Shown in pieces: positions 48,142-58,004 of a stretch of 64,000 nucleotides of DNA. Numbering within the stretch: position 1 is the first letter of the stretch; each line of letters begins with the position of its first letter. The notes under the pieces are model-generated. The model was given only the letters and a program-made list of their open reading frames with translations. It was not told the origin of the DNA and searched no databases. Source of the DNA: Sesamum alatum (taxonomy: Eukaryota; Streptophyta; Magnoliopsida; Lamiales; Pedaliaceae); contig JACGWO010000012.1 of the NCBI GenBank assembly GCA_034509735.1, forward strand, positions 23,465,188-23,529,187, given 5' to 3'. A program made the position numbers and the translations under genes.

Positions 48142-48216
48142 TTTCTTTAACCATTTTTATACCTACCTGTTTTTTAGTATTTCAAGTATTGTAATTCAAA
48201 TGTATAATTATATATT

Positions 48217-48921
48217 GGGTTAATTACACTGATCTCCCCTCCCTAACTATTATGGGAATATACAAATTCTAACCTATTATGAAAATTATATAAACTTCCA
48301 TTCCAAATATATCCATCTTACAAATTGCCCCTTCCATTAATGGATTTTGCTTATGTTATAAAAAATTGATCTAAACTTCCAATGATACCCTAAACATGAA
48401 TAACTCTATTTTCTATGACTTAAGTACCCTACGGGATAATTTGTTATTTTTTAAAGTTAAAAAGGGTGTATACTCGTAACTTTTAGTATATTATTTTATA
48501 ATTTTTTTCAATTACATATTGTGTATGTGTAGGTTGTGAAATTAATTTCTATTCCTAACAATAATCAAAGCTTGCAAATTTCAATAATTTTAGCTAATTT
48601 TACAATGTCAAATAAAAATTTAAACAAGTCAATTTTAGTGTATTTTGATTCTTCAAATTCTATACATGTATATTTTCAAATTATTCGGAAAAAAAAAATT
48701 CGTTCATTTTATTTCAGATAAAGAAAATAAAAAATACTTCTATTATTAATTTTATTGAATTATTTTTAATTTTATTAATGAGGGCAAATGGTCATTTAAA
48801 CACCTATTTGTTAAATTTGATTAACACATGTTAGTTAGAGGGGACAATTTGTAATTTTCATAGTAAAAGGAGAGAATTTGTATATTTTCATAATAGCAGG
48901 GGAGATAAGTGTAATTAACCC
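48217..48921. mobile_element. Mutator-like TIR element, GGGTTAATTACACT family
   Basis: 705 bp: GGGTTAATTACACTGATC at the left, AGATAAGTGTAATTAACCC at the right, arms mirrored for about 130 bp (AATTTGTATATTTTCATAAT at the right arm). Flanks TTATATATT and TTATGTATT, 8 of 9. The open frame at 48536-48721 is not protein-like. Confidence 0.82.
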
Positions 48922-48930
48922 TTATGTATT

Positions 48931-49059
48931 TGAGTTTCTTAGAGAAGTGAATGAAATTCGTATTTGATTCAATAATATTTATCATAGTTCTACGTATATC
49001 TAATATGGGACTGAAGAGATATTTGTTCAAGATATTGTAATTTCCATGATGTTGGTTTA

Positions 49060-49102
<43 letters not shown>

Positions 49103-50115
49103 TGTTGGAGGTTGGAGTATGTCCTGACATTATATCTAGTCTCGATGACTGCCGATCCCATTAGTATAAATAATTGATGAGTGATCTTTTTATTGCACAT
49201 CACTCAAAATTAATTTAGTAGAGACTGATTTTTTAAGCAATTCGGAACGTAACAGAATTATCCGAATCACGTAAATCTTGTGTTTTACAATTACTTTTCC
49301 CCACATTTTCTGCAGACATTCACAATTAACTATAATTGATTCCTGACATTATTATTATTATTATTTATAAGTTTTTGGAAAGTGGTTTTATAAGTGTCAA
49401 TTAACTTATGATGCATGTGAAGATGTACATGTGATAGGCTTGAATATCTCTTTTTCTTCCAAATCATAATATATATAATTGACATAAAGTAGCCGAAAGC
49501 TTAGTATATACCAAAGTCTATAACATGAACAAAAATCAATCATTCAAGTCTGATTGATGGTAGGAGGCCTCTCAACCTGGGATGTTATCACACAAGGAAA
49601 CATCTTAACTTTCTAATTCATGATCGGTCTGTTGGCTCGTTAAGTCGTCGTTTACTTTTAATTATTAAGTTGTATAAGCAGCTCAATACATTCAGAAATA
49701 TGTTTACTTTTGTATTATAGAGGTTTGTTTTCAATTCAAAAGCCTAATAATTATTAGGTGGCATGAGTTATTCAACCCAAACAGCATAAGTAAACATAGT
49801 ATAATTAACGTATAATTTTTTTTTTATTATGTCATCAAAATAGTTCATATCAAAAAGTAAATGAACCCCAAGTGTGATCCTCACCCAAGAAATTTTCATT
49901 TTAGAAGAATAAAGTAAATAGTAATCCAAAAGTAGTTTTATGTCAGAGCTAAAGTTTAAGTATGATTAATTGAGCTTTTGCTAAATTGTTTTGCAGAATT
50001 GAAGATCTTTTTGTTAGGAAATATTGTGTCACTATTTTTATCACTAGCGTTAGAAGAAATAGTAATACTTTGTCATGGGTTGATTATCATTGTCAAAAGT
50101 TAAAAAATCGTGACG
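48931..50115. other. Gene-free DNA with ATT microsatellite
   Basis: ATT repeat at 49059-49102. About 49150-49330 shares phrases with 58030-58180 (GAATCACGTAAATCTTGTGT, TTTTACAATTAC), suggesting an old dispersed repeat, possibly LTR-derived. The rest unrecognised. Confidence 0.5.
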
Positions 50116-50120
50116 AATAC

Positions 50121-50475
50121 TAAAAACTTGAAGAACTCAACAACAATATGAGGGCAGCCATGGTTTCTTTGAAGGAAGAAAAAACAGGAAGAAAGCAAGT
50201 ATATTTCGTATATTATCAAATGCTCAAGTACAGACTAGATTTATAGAACTAATTTGGCCTATAACCACTTCTTGAACTAATTAACTGTTTCTTGAATCAA
50301 CAACAGAAATCCTAACCTCTATTAACAAAGTCGTGTCTAACACTTATAGAAACACATTAGGAAAATTCTGCTTTTTGTCAAACATTAAATCTGAAGCTAG
50401 AGGAATTCCGACTTCCTATCTCGCATTTTCAAGTGCTGAGTCGCATCTTCCAAGTGCGACCTGTACTGGCTTTCA
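50121..50475 (-). repeat. 3' LTR of the copia element
   Basis: Left copy in the window, 355 bp. Starts TA (mutated from TG) and ends CA on the plus strand. Same length as the other LTR. Confidence 0.95.
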
Positions 50476-50490
50476 CTCCCCCCTCAAGTT
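50476..50490 (-). promoter_or_regulatory. Polypurine tract of the copia element
   Basis: On the minus strand ACTTGAGGGGGGAG directly abuts the 3' LTR; it primes plus-strand DNA synthesis. Confidence 0.85.
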
Positions 50491-50867
50491 GGACTTGGTG
50501 GCAGGTCTGCCAAGCCCAACTTGCCAATCATTCGTGCAAATAGTGGTCCAGGAAGTGTCTTTGTAAACACATCTACAAGTTGGTCTTTCGAAGGGACATG
50601 TTGAGGCGCCAAAAAACCAGCTTTGTAGTGATCCCGCACCAAATGGCAGTCGATTTCAAGGTGTTTCCTTCTTTCGTGAAATACGGGATTGGCAACGATG
50701 TGTAGTGCCGCTTGATTGTCGCACTTTAGAGGTATGGGTGTGGGCACAATGACTTGTAAATCCTGCAGCAGACCATATACCTACGCAATCTCACATGCCG
50801 TGGAACCCAAGCTCCGGTACTCCGCTTCCGCCGTAGACTTGGAAACCGTATTTTGTTTTTTTGTTTT
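50484..50867 (-). pseudogene. Copia pol: RNase H domain fragment
   Basis: Same frame as the RT part. [13 protein letters not shown] and [12 protein letters not shown] segments are copia RNase H hallmarks. An in-frame TAG lies at about 50789-50791 and another (50868-50870) separates it from RT, both at positions that normally hold Trp. Confidence 0.88.
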
Positions 50868-51863
50868 CTAGGATATAAGGGATTCCCCCAAGAACAAGCA
50901 ATAGCCTATAATGGACCTTCTTGTATCCTGGCATGACGCCCAATCAGTGTCGCAATAAGCCACCAGCTCGCGTGAATCATCGGTTGGAAAGTAGAGACCT
51001 TTGTTTGCTGTCCCTTTCAGATATCGCAGCAAGTGCATAGCCGCCTCCCAGTGTTGCTTACAGGGGTTTTGCATGAATTGACTGAGCTGCTGGGCAGCAT
51101 GACAGACATCCGGACGGGTAAAACCTAGATACAAAATTCTTCCAATTAGTCGACGGTAAGTATCAGGTTGAGAAAGCACATTACCTGCCTCAGCTGAAAA
51201 CTTAATTTCGGTTGGCAATGGTGTAGTTGTAGCCTTCGCCTGAATGTCTCCGGTATCCGTAAGTAAGTCCTTGATGTATTTTGTTTGAGTCACCATCAAT
51301 CCTTGCTTGCCCCTGGCTATTTTCAACCCCAGGAAATACTTCGTCATGCCTAGATCTTTGATGGAAAATAGGCTGTCCAGATAGGCCTTAACATCTTGAA
51401 TGGCTGCCTCTGAACTACCTGCAATCAAAATGTCATCAACATAAACCAATACGACAAGTAAACCTGTGGGTGCATTCTTTGTGAACAGACAATAGTCATG
51501 GTTTGATTGCTTAAATCCGTAGGCTGCTATCTTCGTAGTGAATTCTGCGTTCCATTGTCTGGACGCTTGTTTTAGGCCATAAATGGACCGCTTCAGTTTG
51601 CACACATGCCCAGCTGGGACCTGATATCCTTCTGGGGGAATCATGTACCGCTCTTCGTCAAGGTAGCCATGTAAGAATGCGTTGTTGACGTCCATATGGT
51701 GTAAATGCCAATTCAAGGATGAAGTGACAACCAAAAGTGTTCGGACTGTCACTGCTTTGGCCACGGGCAAGAAGCTGTCAACGTAATCAACCCATTCTAA
51801 TTTCAACTTATAGATCCACTTGCTGCCAATGGCTTTCTTGTTGTGTGGCAGGGTGGTTATTTC
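50868..51863 (-). pseudogene. Copia pol: reverse transcriptase domain
   Basis: RVT_2 type: DVNNAFLHGYLDE, SIYGLKQASRQWN, catalytic YVDDILIAG, and MTKYFLGLKIARG. An in-frame TGA at 51864-51866 cuts it from integrase. Just after the conserved KKAIGSKWIYK stretch about 20 residues of the usual family length are missing before DYVDSFLPVAK, apparently an in-frame deletion of about 60 bp. Confidence 0.9.
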
Positions 51864-53543
51864 TCAGGTTTTGTTGTTTTCTAACGCTACGAGCTCACTT
51901 TGCATGGATTTTCTCCATTCCTCGTGCTCATATGCTTGGGCATAATTTCTGGGTTCCTGCAAGTTTGTTAATGCAGCCACAAAACAAGAATATGCAGGTG
52001 TATATCTTGCAATTGACAGTGAGGAGTCTTCAGTGTTAACATGATTACATTCAAAATCTTGCATCCAAGAGGGTTTAGTGGTCATTCTAGTGGATCTTCG
52101 AAGTTGTGTTGTGGGTTGTATGTTGCAGTCTTCTTGTGAGTCTGTTAGGACAGGTAATTCAATAGTTTCAGTCCTAGTCTGTTCAAGTTCGTCATCATCT
52201 AAGTTGGTGACTAGAGGGCAGGTGACTGGATCTAATTCTCTCCCAACATAAGGAAAAACATGCTCATGGAATACGTCACGTGAGACTATTATCGTTCGAG
52301 TTTTGAGGCAGAAAACTTTATACCCTTTTTGCCCCGCGGCATATCCTATAAATATCCCTTTAATGGCTCGAGCATCGAATTTTAGTTTGCGTGGCTGTGT
52401 GTTGGTGGCAAAACAAAGGGTTCCAAAAACCCTCATATGTTCATAATTGGATTGTCTTTTATGCAAAACCTCAAATGGTGTTTTCCAATCCAAAGTTTGT
52501 GTGGGTAGACGATTAATAATATATGTGGCTGTAAGTAAGGCCTCGGACCAGAATACACTAGGGACATTCGATTGAAATATTAGGGCCCTTGCTACTTGTA
52601 ATAGATGCTTATGCTTTCTTTCAACTATGCCATTCTGTTGGGGGGTGTATACACATGTTCTTTGGTGTAATATCCCTTCATGTTCCATGAAATTTTGACA
52701 TTCTTGGTTCACAAATTCAGTGTCGTTATCACTTCTAAAGGTTTTGATTCTTTCGTCGAATTGGGTGATGACTATTTTATGGAACCTTTTTAGTATAGAT
52801 AGAGTTTGTGTCTTATGTTCCATTAGGAAAGTCCAAGTACATCTACTGCAATCATCTACTAGTGTAAGCATATATGTGCAGCGAGATATAGAATGTTGGT
52901 TATAAGGCCCCCACACATCAATGTGAACAACATCAAAAATATCAGCAGCCTTGCTATGACTAACAGGAAAAACCATGCGATGTTGCTTTGCCAAAGGACA
53001 GATATCACACAATTTTAAATCTGTTTTATTGCCTTTTAGAAGCTGTGAATGATTCAATACAACTATAGAAGTATGTCCCAACCTCTGATGCCAAAGATCA
53101 ACATTTTCAGAACTAACACCAAGTCCTATCTCATGTGAAGCTTGTTCATAGCGGCTAATTGTGTGCGCTTTAAAAGAATCTTTATCAAGAACATACAATT
53201 TCCCTACCACCCTTCCTACCCTTTGTTTAGACCCATCCGCCAAGTGAACATAGGTGTTAGTTTTTCTTTTTTCAGTGTGTTTAAACAACAGAACATCGTT
53301 ACACATGTGCGAGGTCACACCACTATCAATGATCCAACATTTAGAATGTTCAGAGACTAAGCTGGTGAGACACTTACTTGCATAGCTATCGAACTCGTCG
53401 AAGCTATCATCAGAGGTTTCTCCATCACTTCTGTCCAGCAGCCTTCTCAGCTTGATTCTGATATAATCCGAGATGGCCTCCTGATCCATGGCGTTCTGCA
53501 CAGATTCAGAATCGGTGGTCTGACTCCCTACAGCACTCAACAC
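51864..53543 (-). pseudogene. Copia pol: protease and integrase
   Basis: Protease active-site region WIIDSGVTSH; GAG-pre-integrase zinc part (WHQRLGHTS ... CDICPLAKQHR, i.e. H-H-C-C); integrase catalytic triad D (HIDVWGPY), D (SDNDTEF) and E (NGIVERKHK). A GKIFIGY-like stretch (KGIFIGYAAGQKGYKVF) follows. 559 residues open, ending in the TGA above. The integrase triad itself is intact. Confidence 0.93.
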
Positions 53544-54463
53544 TCTGCTGGCTCCAAGTGACCGCTTCTTTGTTCTACTAGCCCTTTATACCAGTCGGGG
53601 TACCCCACAATCTCAAAACATTGCTCTTTGATATGACCATTCTTCTTGCAATGGGAGCAATGTAGGGCTCTTTTTTCTTGAGCCGTCTTTTTCTTCCAAG
53701 GGCTGTCTTTGGTGTTGTTTTTCTGGAAGCCCCGAGCCTGCATAGCCAAGTTTTGAGAGGAAGTCGCGTACGTAGAGCTTACTTCCCTTTGTCTTTCCAC
53801 CCTAAGGACTATGGCGTATGCTTTGGTGACACTAGGCAGAGGCTCCGTCATCAATATCTGATTCTGAATGTTATCAAAATAGTCATCCAACCCCATCAAG
53901 AATTGCATGAGGCGATCACGCTGCTGTAATGTCACAGTTTCTTTGGATGCTTCAGTGCTACAAGATGGTGTTGTTGTCAAGCAACTCAATTCGTCCCATA
54001 ATATTTTCAATTTTGCAAAATAGGATGATACCGTAAGATCCCCTTGAGCGGCTGAGGCAATTTCACATTGCAACTGGTACACCATGGGCCCGTTGCTGAC
54101 TCCATAACGCGTTTCCAATTCCGGCCACAAATCTCTAGTCGTGTCAATATAGAGAAATGACTCTACAATATCTCTGGATATGGAATTGAGAATCCAGGAG
54201 ATCACCAAGTTGTCCGCCTTTTCCCATTGTTCGAAATTGTTGGCAGACTCATCAGGCTTGGTGTTTCGCCCATCAATGAAACCCAATTTCATTTTTGCTT
54301 TTAGGGCTATTCTAATCGACCGACTCCAGGCCAAAAATTTCGTGCCATTTAGAAGATTGGACACCAAGACTGTTCCAGGAGTGTCGCCCGCTTGGATCTT
54401 TAGAATTTCGGGGTCAATTTCTGGTTTCTTGCCTTTGTCGTCTCCTTTGGGAGGAGTCGCCAT
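53537..54463 (-). pseudogene. Copia gag
   Basis: 308 residues: N-terminal copia gag domain (NLLNGTKFLAWSRSIRIAL), UBN2-type central part (YFAKLKILWDEL, QFLMGLDDYFDNIQNQIL) and a C-terminal CCHC knuckle CSHCKKNGHIKEQC. The stop at 53537 overlaps the start of the pol frame by 7 nt in a different frame. Most copia elements have one continuous frame, so this is probably an indel rather than programmed frameshifting. Confidence 0.92.
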
Positions 54464-54540
54464 GACTGAGGATCTTGAGTTTGGAAGCTTCTTGCTGGGT
54501 TGAATCTACGGCGGTGAAGAGTACCAGAGACCATCAATTG

Positions 54541-54555
54541 CTGGCTCTGATACCA
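54541..54555 (-). promoter_or_regulatory. Primer binding site (initiator Met tRNA)
   Basis: On the minus strand TGGTATCAGAGCCAG follows the 5' LTR end directly; this is the standard plant primer site complementary to initiator Met tRNA. Confidence 0.96.
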
Positions 54556-54910
54556 TGAAAACTTGAAGAACTCAACAACAGTATGACGGCAGCCATGGTT
54601 TCTTTGAAGGAAGAAAAAACAGGAAGAAAGCAAGTATATTTCGTATATTATCAAATGCTCAAGTACAAATTAGATTTATAGAACTAATTTGGCCTATAAC
54701 CACTTCTTGAACTAATTAATTGTTTCTTGAATCAACAATAGAAATCCTAACCTCTATTAACAAAGTCGTGTCTAACACTTATAGAAACGCATTAGCAATT
54801 CTCTGCTTTCTGTCAAACATTAAAACTGAAGCTAGAGGAATTCTGACTTCCTATCTCGCATTTTCAAGTGCTGAGTTGCATCTTCCTAGTGTGACCTGTA
54901 CTGGTTTTCA
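54556..54910 (-). repeat. 5' LTR of the copia element
   Basis: 355 bp, TG...CA on the plus strand, next to the primer site; drives transcription in intact elements. Confidence 0.96.
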
Positions 54911-54915
54911 AATAC

Positions 54916-55080
54916 TAATTGATCATGATTGGGATAGTCATCGTTATTTCTGCAGGTGAGGACAAAACATTAGTTATAGTTAAAAATATATGACAAATAC
55001 TTTTGTCATAGTTAAAATCATTTTCTGGGAACAAAGGGAAAACACACTAATTCGTGATTACCTTCTGCCTCCCCGGGTCT
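54916..55080. other. Gene-free DNA
   Basis: The sequence on both sides of the copia element (TGATTATCATTGTCAAAAGT..., TAGTTATAGTTAAAAATATA...) has CACTA-like words, so the element may have landed in a CACTA MITE. Confidence 0.4.
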
Positions 55081-55085
55081 AAGTG

Positions 55086-55470
55086 AATTTTTATGAATCT
55101 ATCTCTCTTTTTCGGAAGTCAATTGTTTCAAATCCACCTGGCTGAGTATAGCCCTTATGGTCTTGACCACTTCCCTACTTTGGATGGGACTGAGGAAAAA
55201 ACCTGCGTTCGGTAAAGGCATGTGTTAGCGCAGATGAGTGATGTCGGTAGCCTACGAGACTAGTTTTTTCCCAGTGGGTTGAGGCGATCTCTTCCATTTC
55301 AATCAGAGCGGGCTTAACGAGTAAAATAGAGTTCCTAAGATCGGTAGTTCGGATAGAAAATATTGATTAACGGTGTTCAGAATTTAAGTTTTGGCATTGA
55401 TTATTAATTTATTATGGTGTTCGACTTATTGCCTTTGTCATTACCAAAAAAACAAAAAAAAGACTACTAC
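55086..55470 (+). mobile_element. Unclassified SINE-like or other retroposon
   Basis: A GC-richer block of about 380 bp that ends GCCTTTGTCATTACC and an A-rich tail. A weak B-box-like GTTTCAAATCC occurs near 55130. No coding frame and no target duplication found. It does not belong to the 32192 family. Confidence 0.35.
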
Positions 55471-55997
55471 GATAAAAAAAAGTTATAATATTAAGATTAT
55501 CACTAATTATATGAATAGTGGAAACAATTTTATTAAGATACTAACGAAATGGGCTAATTTTTAGGCGAATGCTAAAATTGAGGGTGTATTTATAAATTTC
55601 TAAACAATAAAATAATATTTATAATTGTATCAAACTTACCTACGGAGAGGGTTGTAATTTCCTGATAAAGTTATGGTTGGATTCCAATTGGATTCAGTAC
55701 AATTAATTGGCGGCGGATCCCATAAACTTATTACGGTTAATTTTACATTCACTCACCAATCGTTCGGGCTAAAACGTGGGTCGACGCATAAAGGCCCAAA
55801 CCCGGCCCAAACAAATTACTCCTCTGCAGTAGAGTAACAAAAAAATACACCATGTGTATGTATAATGTTAATATTTTTACTAATATATTTTATCAAATAA
55901 TAAATAAAATATAAAATATATCACTTATAAAAAACTGATAAAATGAATCAGCCTTAAATATACATGAATAAAAAACTATTGATAGAAAGTCAATTTT
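55471..55997. other. Gene-free DNA
   Basis: About 55540-55670 is a decayed MITE half (GGAGAGGGTTGTAATTTCC). 55735-55830 is locally GC-richer without a gene. Confidence 0.45.
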
Positions 55998-56309
55998 AAA
56001 GAGATTGTGTCACGTAGTTTCTGTGTGCATATAAAATAATATTACATACTTTAAAATTATTAATATAAGAAATATATATATATATATATCATATTCTTTG
56101 TTCCTCAAGCGCTGCTAGGTGGTGGAATGCTTCTAGCTCAGGTGCACTTTCGCCTTCTTATATATATAAATCAACACATTACCTTTAACAAAAAACAAAT
56201 AAAGAAAAAAAAATCGTATTATCGTCAAAACCAAAAAATTGATGTCGCGGTATCATAAATCGCCATTTATGAATGATAAAAACCTTTTCTTTATATATTA
56301 GTATATATA
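55998..56309 (-). mobile_element. Decayed Helitron with exon-like insert
   Basis: Minus-strand relative of 27071-27354: GTCACGTAGTTTCTGTGTGC side at the left (3' end, CTAG lost), TATATTAGTATA at the right. A GC-balanced block at 56098-56158 interrupts it. On the minus strand this block has an open frame of about 19 codons (ESAPELEAFHHLAALEEQ), which I do not recognise. Confidence 0.5.
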
Positions 56310-56447
56310 ATATACATATCAGTACATTTTGTATATTATACTTATTATCTTCATAAATTTCACATTTCTTATTGTAAACATACTGCATCGAGTTCTTGAT
56401 AACTTTCACATTTATTTTTGTAAATATGTTGCATTGAGTTCACCATC

Positions 56448-56770
56448 CTCTATACTAATATAAAAAAGAAAGTCACTTCTCACTCATAATATAATAATTT
56501 GAGACACCGCAACACCAAATTTTTAAATATCAAATTATACTCTTAAATATCAATAATTATATTATTATTTTTATTTTTTTCAAATTGTCTACGTCATCTT
56601 TTAACCGCTAATTTACTATCATATTATGCATTCATTTTCAGTAAAGTTGTTCTTGCGCCTGTTGTGTATTTTGGGCAGCCTATTGGAAGATACGATGGTA
56701 CGTGGGTTGGTTGGTATACTAAGGTAATTTACTTCTAAGCTCATTCTTTTGAATTTTTCTTGAAAGAGTA
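56448..56770 (+). mobile_element. Helitron 5' part with captured exon-like sequence
   Basis: Starts TCTATACTAATATAAAAAAG as the other Helitrons do and continues with ACACCGCAACACC. No CTAG end was found, so the right boundary is arbitrary. It includes the exon-like stretch at 56642-56723. Confidence 0.45.
56642..56723 (+). pseudogene. Exon-like gene fragment (unrecognised)
   Basis: 82 nt with a good acceptor (TTCATTTTCAG) before and a good donor (AAG|GTAATTTAC) after. The phase-1 frame is open: VVLAPVVYFGQPIGRYDGTW continuing VGWYTK. The composition is clearly protein-like against the AT-rich flanks. No further exons can be recognised on either side, so it is most likely a captured or stranded exon. 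I do not know the parent family. Confidence 0.4.
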
Positions 56771-57797
56771 GGATTATAAATGGATCGAGTCGAGTCAAAA
56801 TTCGTTGTTGTTCAAATTTATTTGAATTCTAAATCTAACTTGAACTACTTTTACTAAAGTTGAATGCGAGTCCAATTTGACTAATTTGATCTTTCTACAT
56901 ATGTTTTTATGAAATTTTTACAAATCAGATAGAAATTGACCCGAGCTTAAAAAATCTTATCAAATGAAAAACATGTTCATTCTTGATTTGTCTGGTTTAT
57001 AGGGTGTTTATTTAAAATTTTAGAAGACTTTATAAACTCGCATATCATATAAGATATTTTTAGATTTCATAATATATTAGATCTATTTTTAAAAGAAGAC
57101 CGTTAATTGTTTGAATAAAATAAATGTATGGAGCTTATAAAATGTTAGTAACGACAAATTTGTCATAAATGTGAAGGAATTCATTAAAATCTTCACAACA
57201 AGTTAGGAACTCTTTACCTTTTCTTACAAAGAGTTTATAAGTTTCCGACATATTATCTTTTAGTTTTATAAGCCTATTTTCTAAAAAGTTATTAAATATT
57301 TGGAATAATGTAAATTACACCGCCTCCCTGAGTTAAGTGTAATTACTCGTAGCCCCTCCCCCCTTGTGGTTTGAAAAGTTACATGTAGTACCTATAACGT
57401 TTGTTTTCGTCTAATAAATAGCTCATTCCATTAGTCAAACTTCAGCAAATTTACTGATATCATCAATAAAATTGAATGAAAATTTATATTTACTCACAGT
57501 AAAACAACATACCTGTTTGATTTGCACAGACAATGTAATACAATCACATGTAGCCAGCCACACCATTTTGTAAGTGAAATTAAGGGTCCGTCAAGGATTG
57601 GATTTTCTATTGCAAAGTAACCTATTACATCTTCTATTCCATTTAATATACACACGCCTCCTGTATAAAATCTTTTCCTAAATAAAATACATGATGTCAT
57701 TTTTATACACATAATGTCTGTATATGTATATTGAATGAAATATGTATCATTACATAGGCATGAGATTGTTCATTTTGGGACTAGGATCAACTCATTT
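56771..57797. other. Gene-free DNA with MITE relics
   Basis: 56775-57000 is a GAGTCGAGTC-type repeat trace. About 57000-57300 is a GAGGGTGTTTGG-type MITE relic (AGGGTGTTTATTTAAAATTT). About 57308-57480 is half of the 11804-type MITE (GTAAATTACACCGCCTCCC). Confidence 0.45.
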
Positions 57798-58004
57798 TCA
57801 TGCACAAATTGGAATAAGGCCAAGAATGAGCATAATTAGCAAGAAAGCTAACCAAGCCATCACCAATACGCATTCCACCGCCGCCTCCTCGTCTCTTCTC
57901 CACCACATCCGCCACCTGCCCTGCCGTTTTCTTCTCTCCCTCCTTATGTTAGAATGTGGGAACTTACTCGACATTACATTCAAATCCAATGATTGCAGAT
58001 CCAA
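57798..58004 (-). CDS. Possible small membrane protein (unrecognised)
   Basis: 68 codons. A basic, Trp/Arg-rich middle (RRERRKRQGRWRMWWRRDEE) precedes one hydrophobic helix of about 20 residues (VLVMAWLAFLLIMLILGLIP) at the C-terminus, i.e. a single-pass tail-anchored layout. The block 57870-57950 is much richer in GC than its surroundings. I do not recognise the family; the true start and any introns are unknown, and it may be a gene fragment. Confidence 0.35.
   Translation of the reverse strand: MDLQSLDLNVMSSKFPHSNIRRERRKRQGRWRMWWRRDEEAAVECVLVMAWLAFLLIMLILGLIPICA

Larger units (their letters stand above)
50121..54910 (-). mobile_element. Complete Ty1/copia LTR retrotransposon, inactivated
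   Basis: 4790 bp on the minus strand, bounded by a perfect 5-bp duplication AATAC (50116-50120, 54911-54915). Two 355-bp LTRs differ at about 19 positions by my count (about 95 percent identity), an insertion of moderate age. Order on the minus strand: LTR, initiator-Met primer site, gag, protease, integrase, RT, RNase H, polypurine tract, LTR. Integrase before RT is the copia arrangement. Coding is broken by a gag-pol frame change and three Trp-to-stop changes, and the RT start has an internal loss. Confidence 0.96.

Noticed and set aside
53537..53543. Programmed ribosomal frameshift between copia gag and pol
   Set aside because: Copia elements usually have one frame, there is no obvious slippery heptamer, and the element carries other inactivating changes; a simple indel is more likely.
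54180..54503. 107-residue plus-strand ORF over copia gag
   Set aside because: Antisense to gag, which has clear domain sequence in the minus frame.
55086..55470. Organelle DNA insertion
   Set aside because: No recognisable plastid or mitochondrial gene; the A-rich tail argues for a retroposon.
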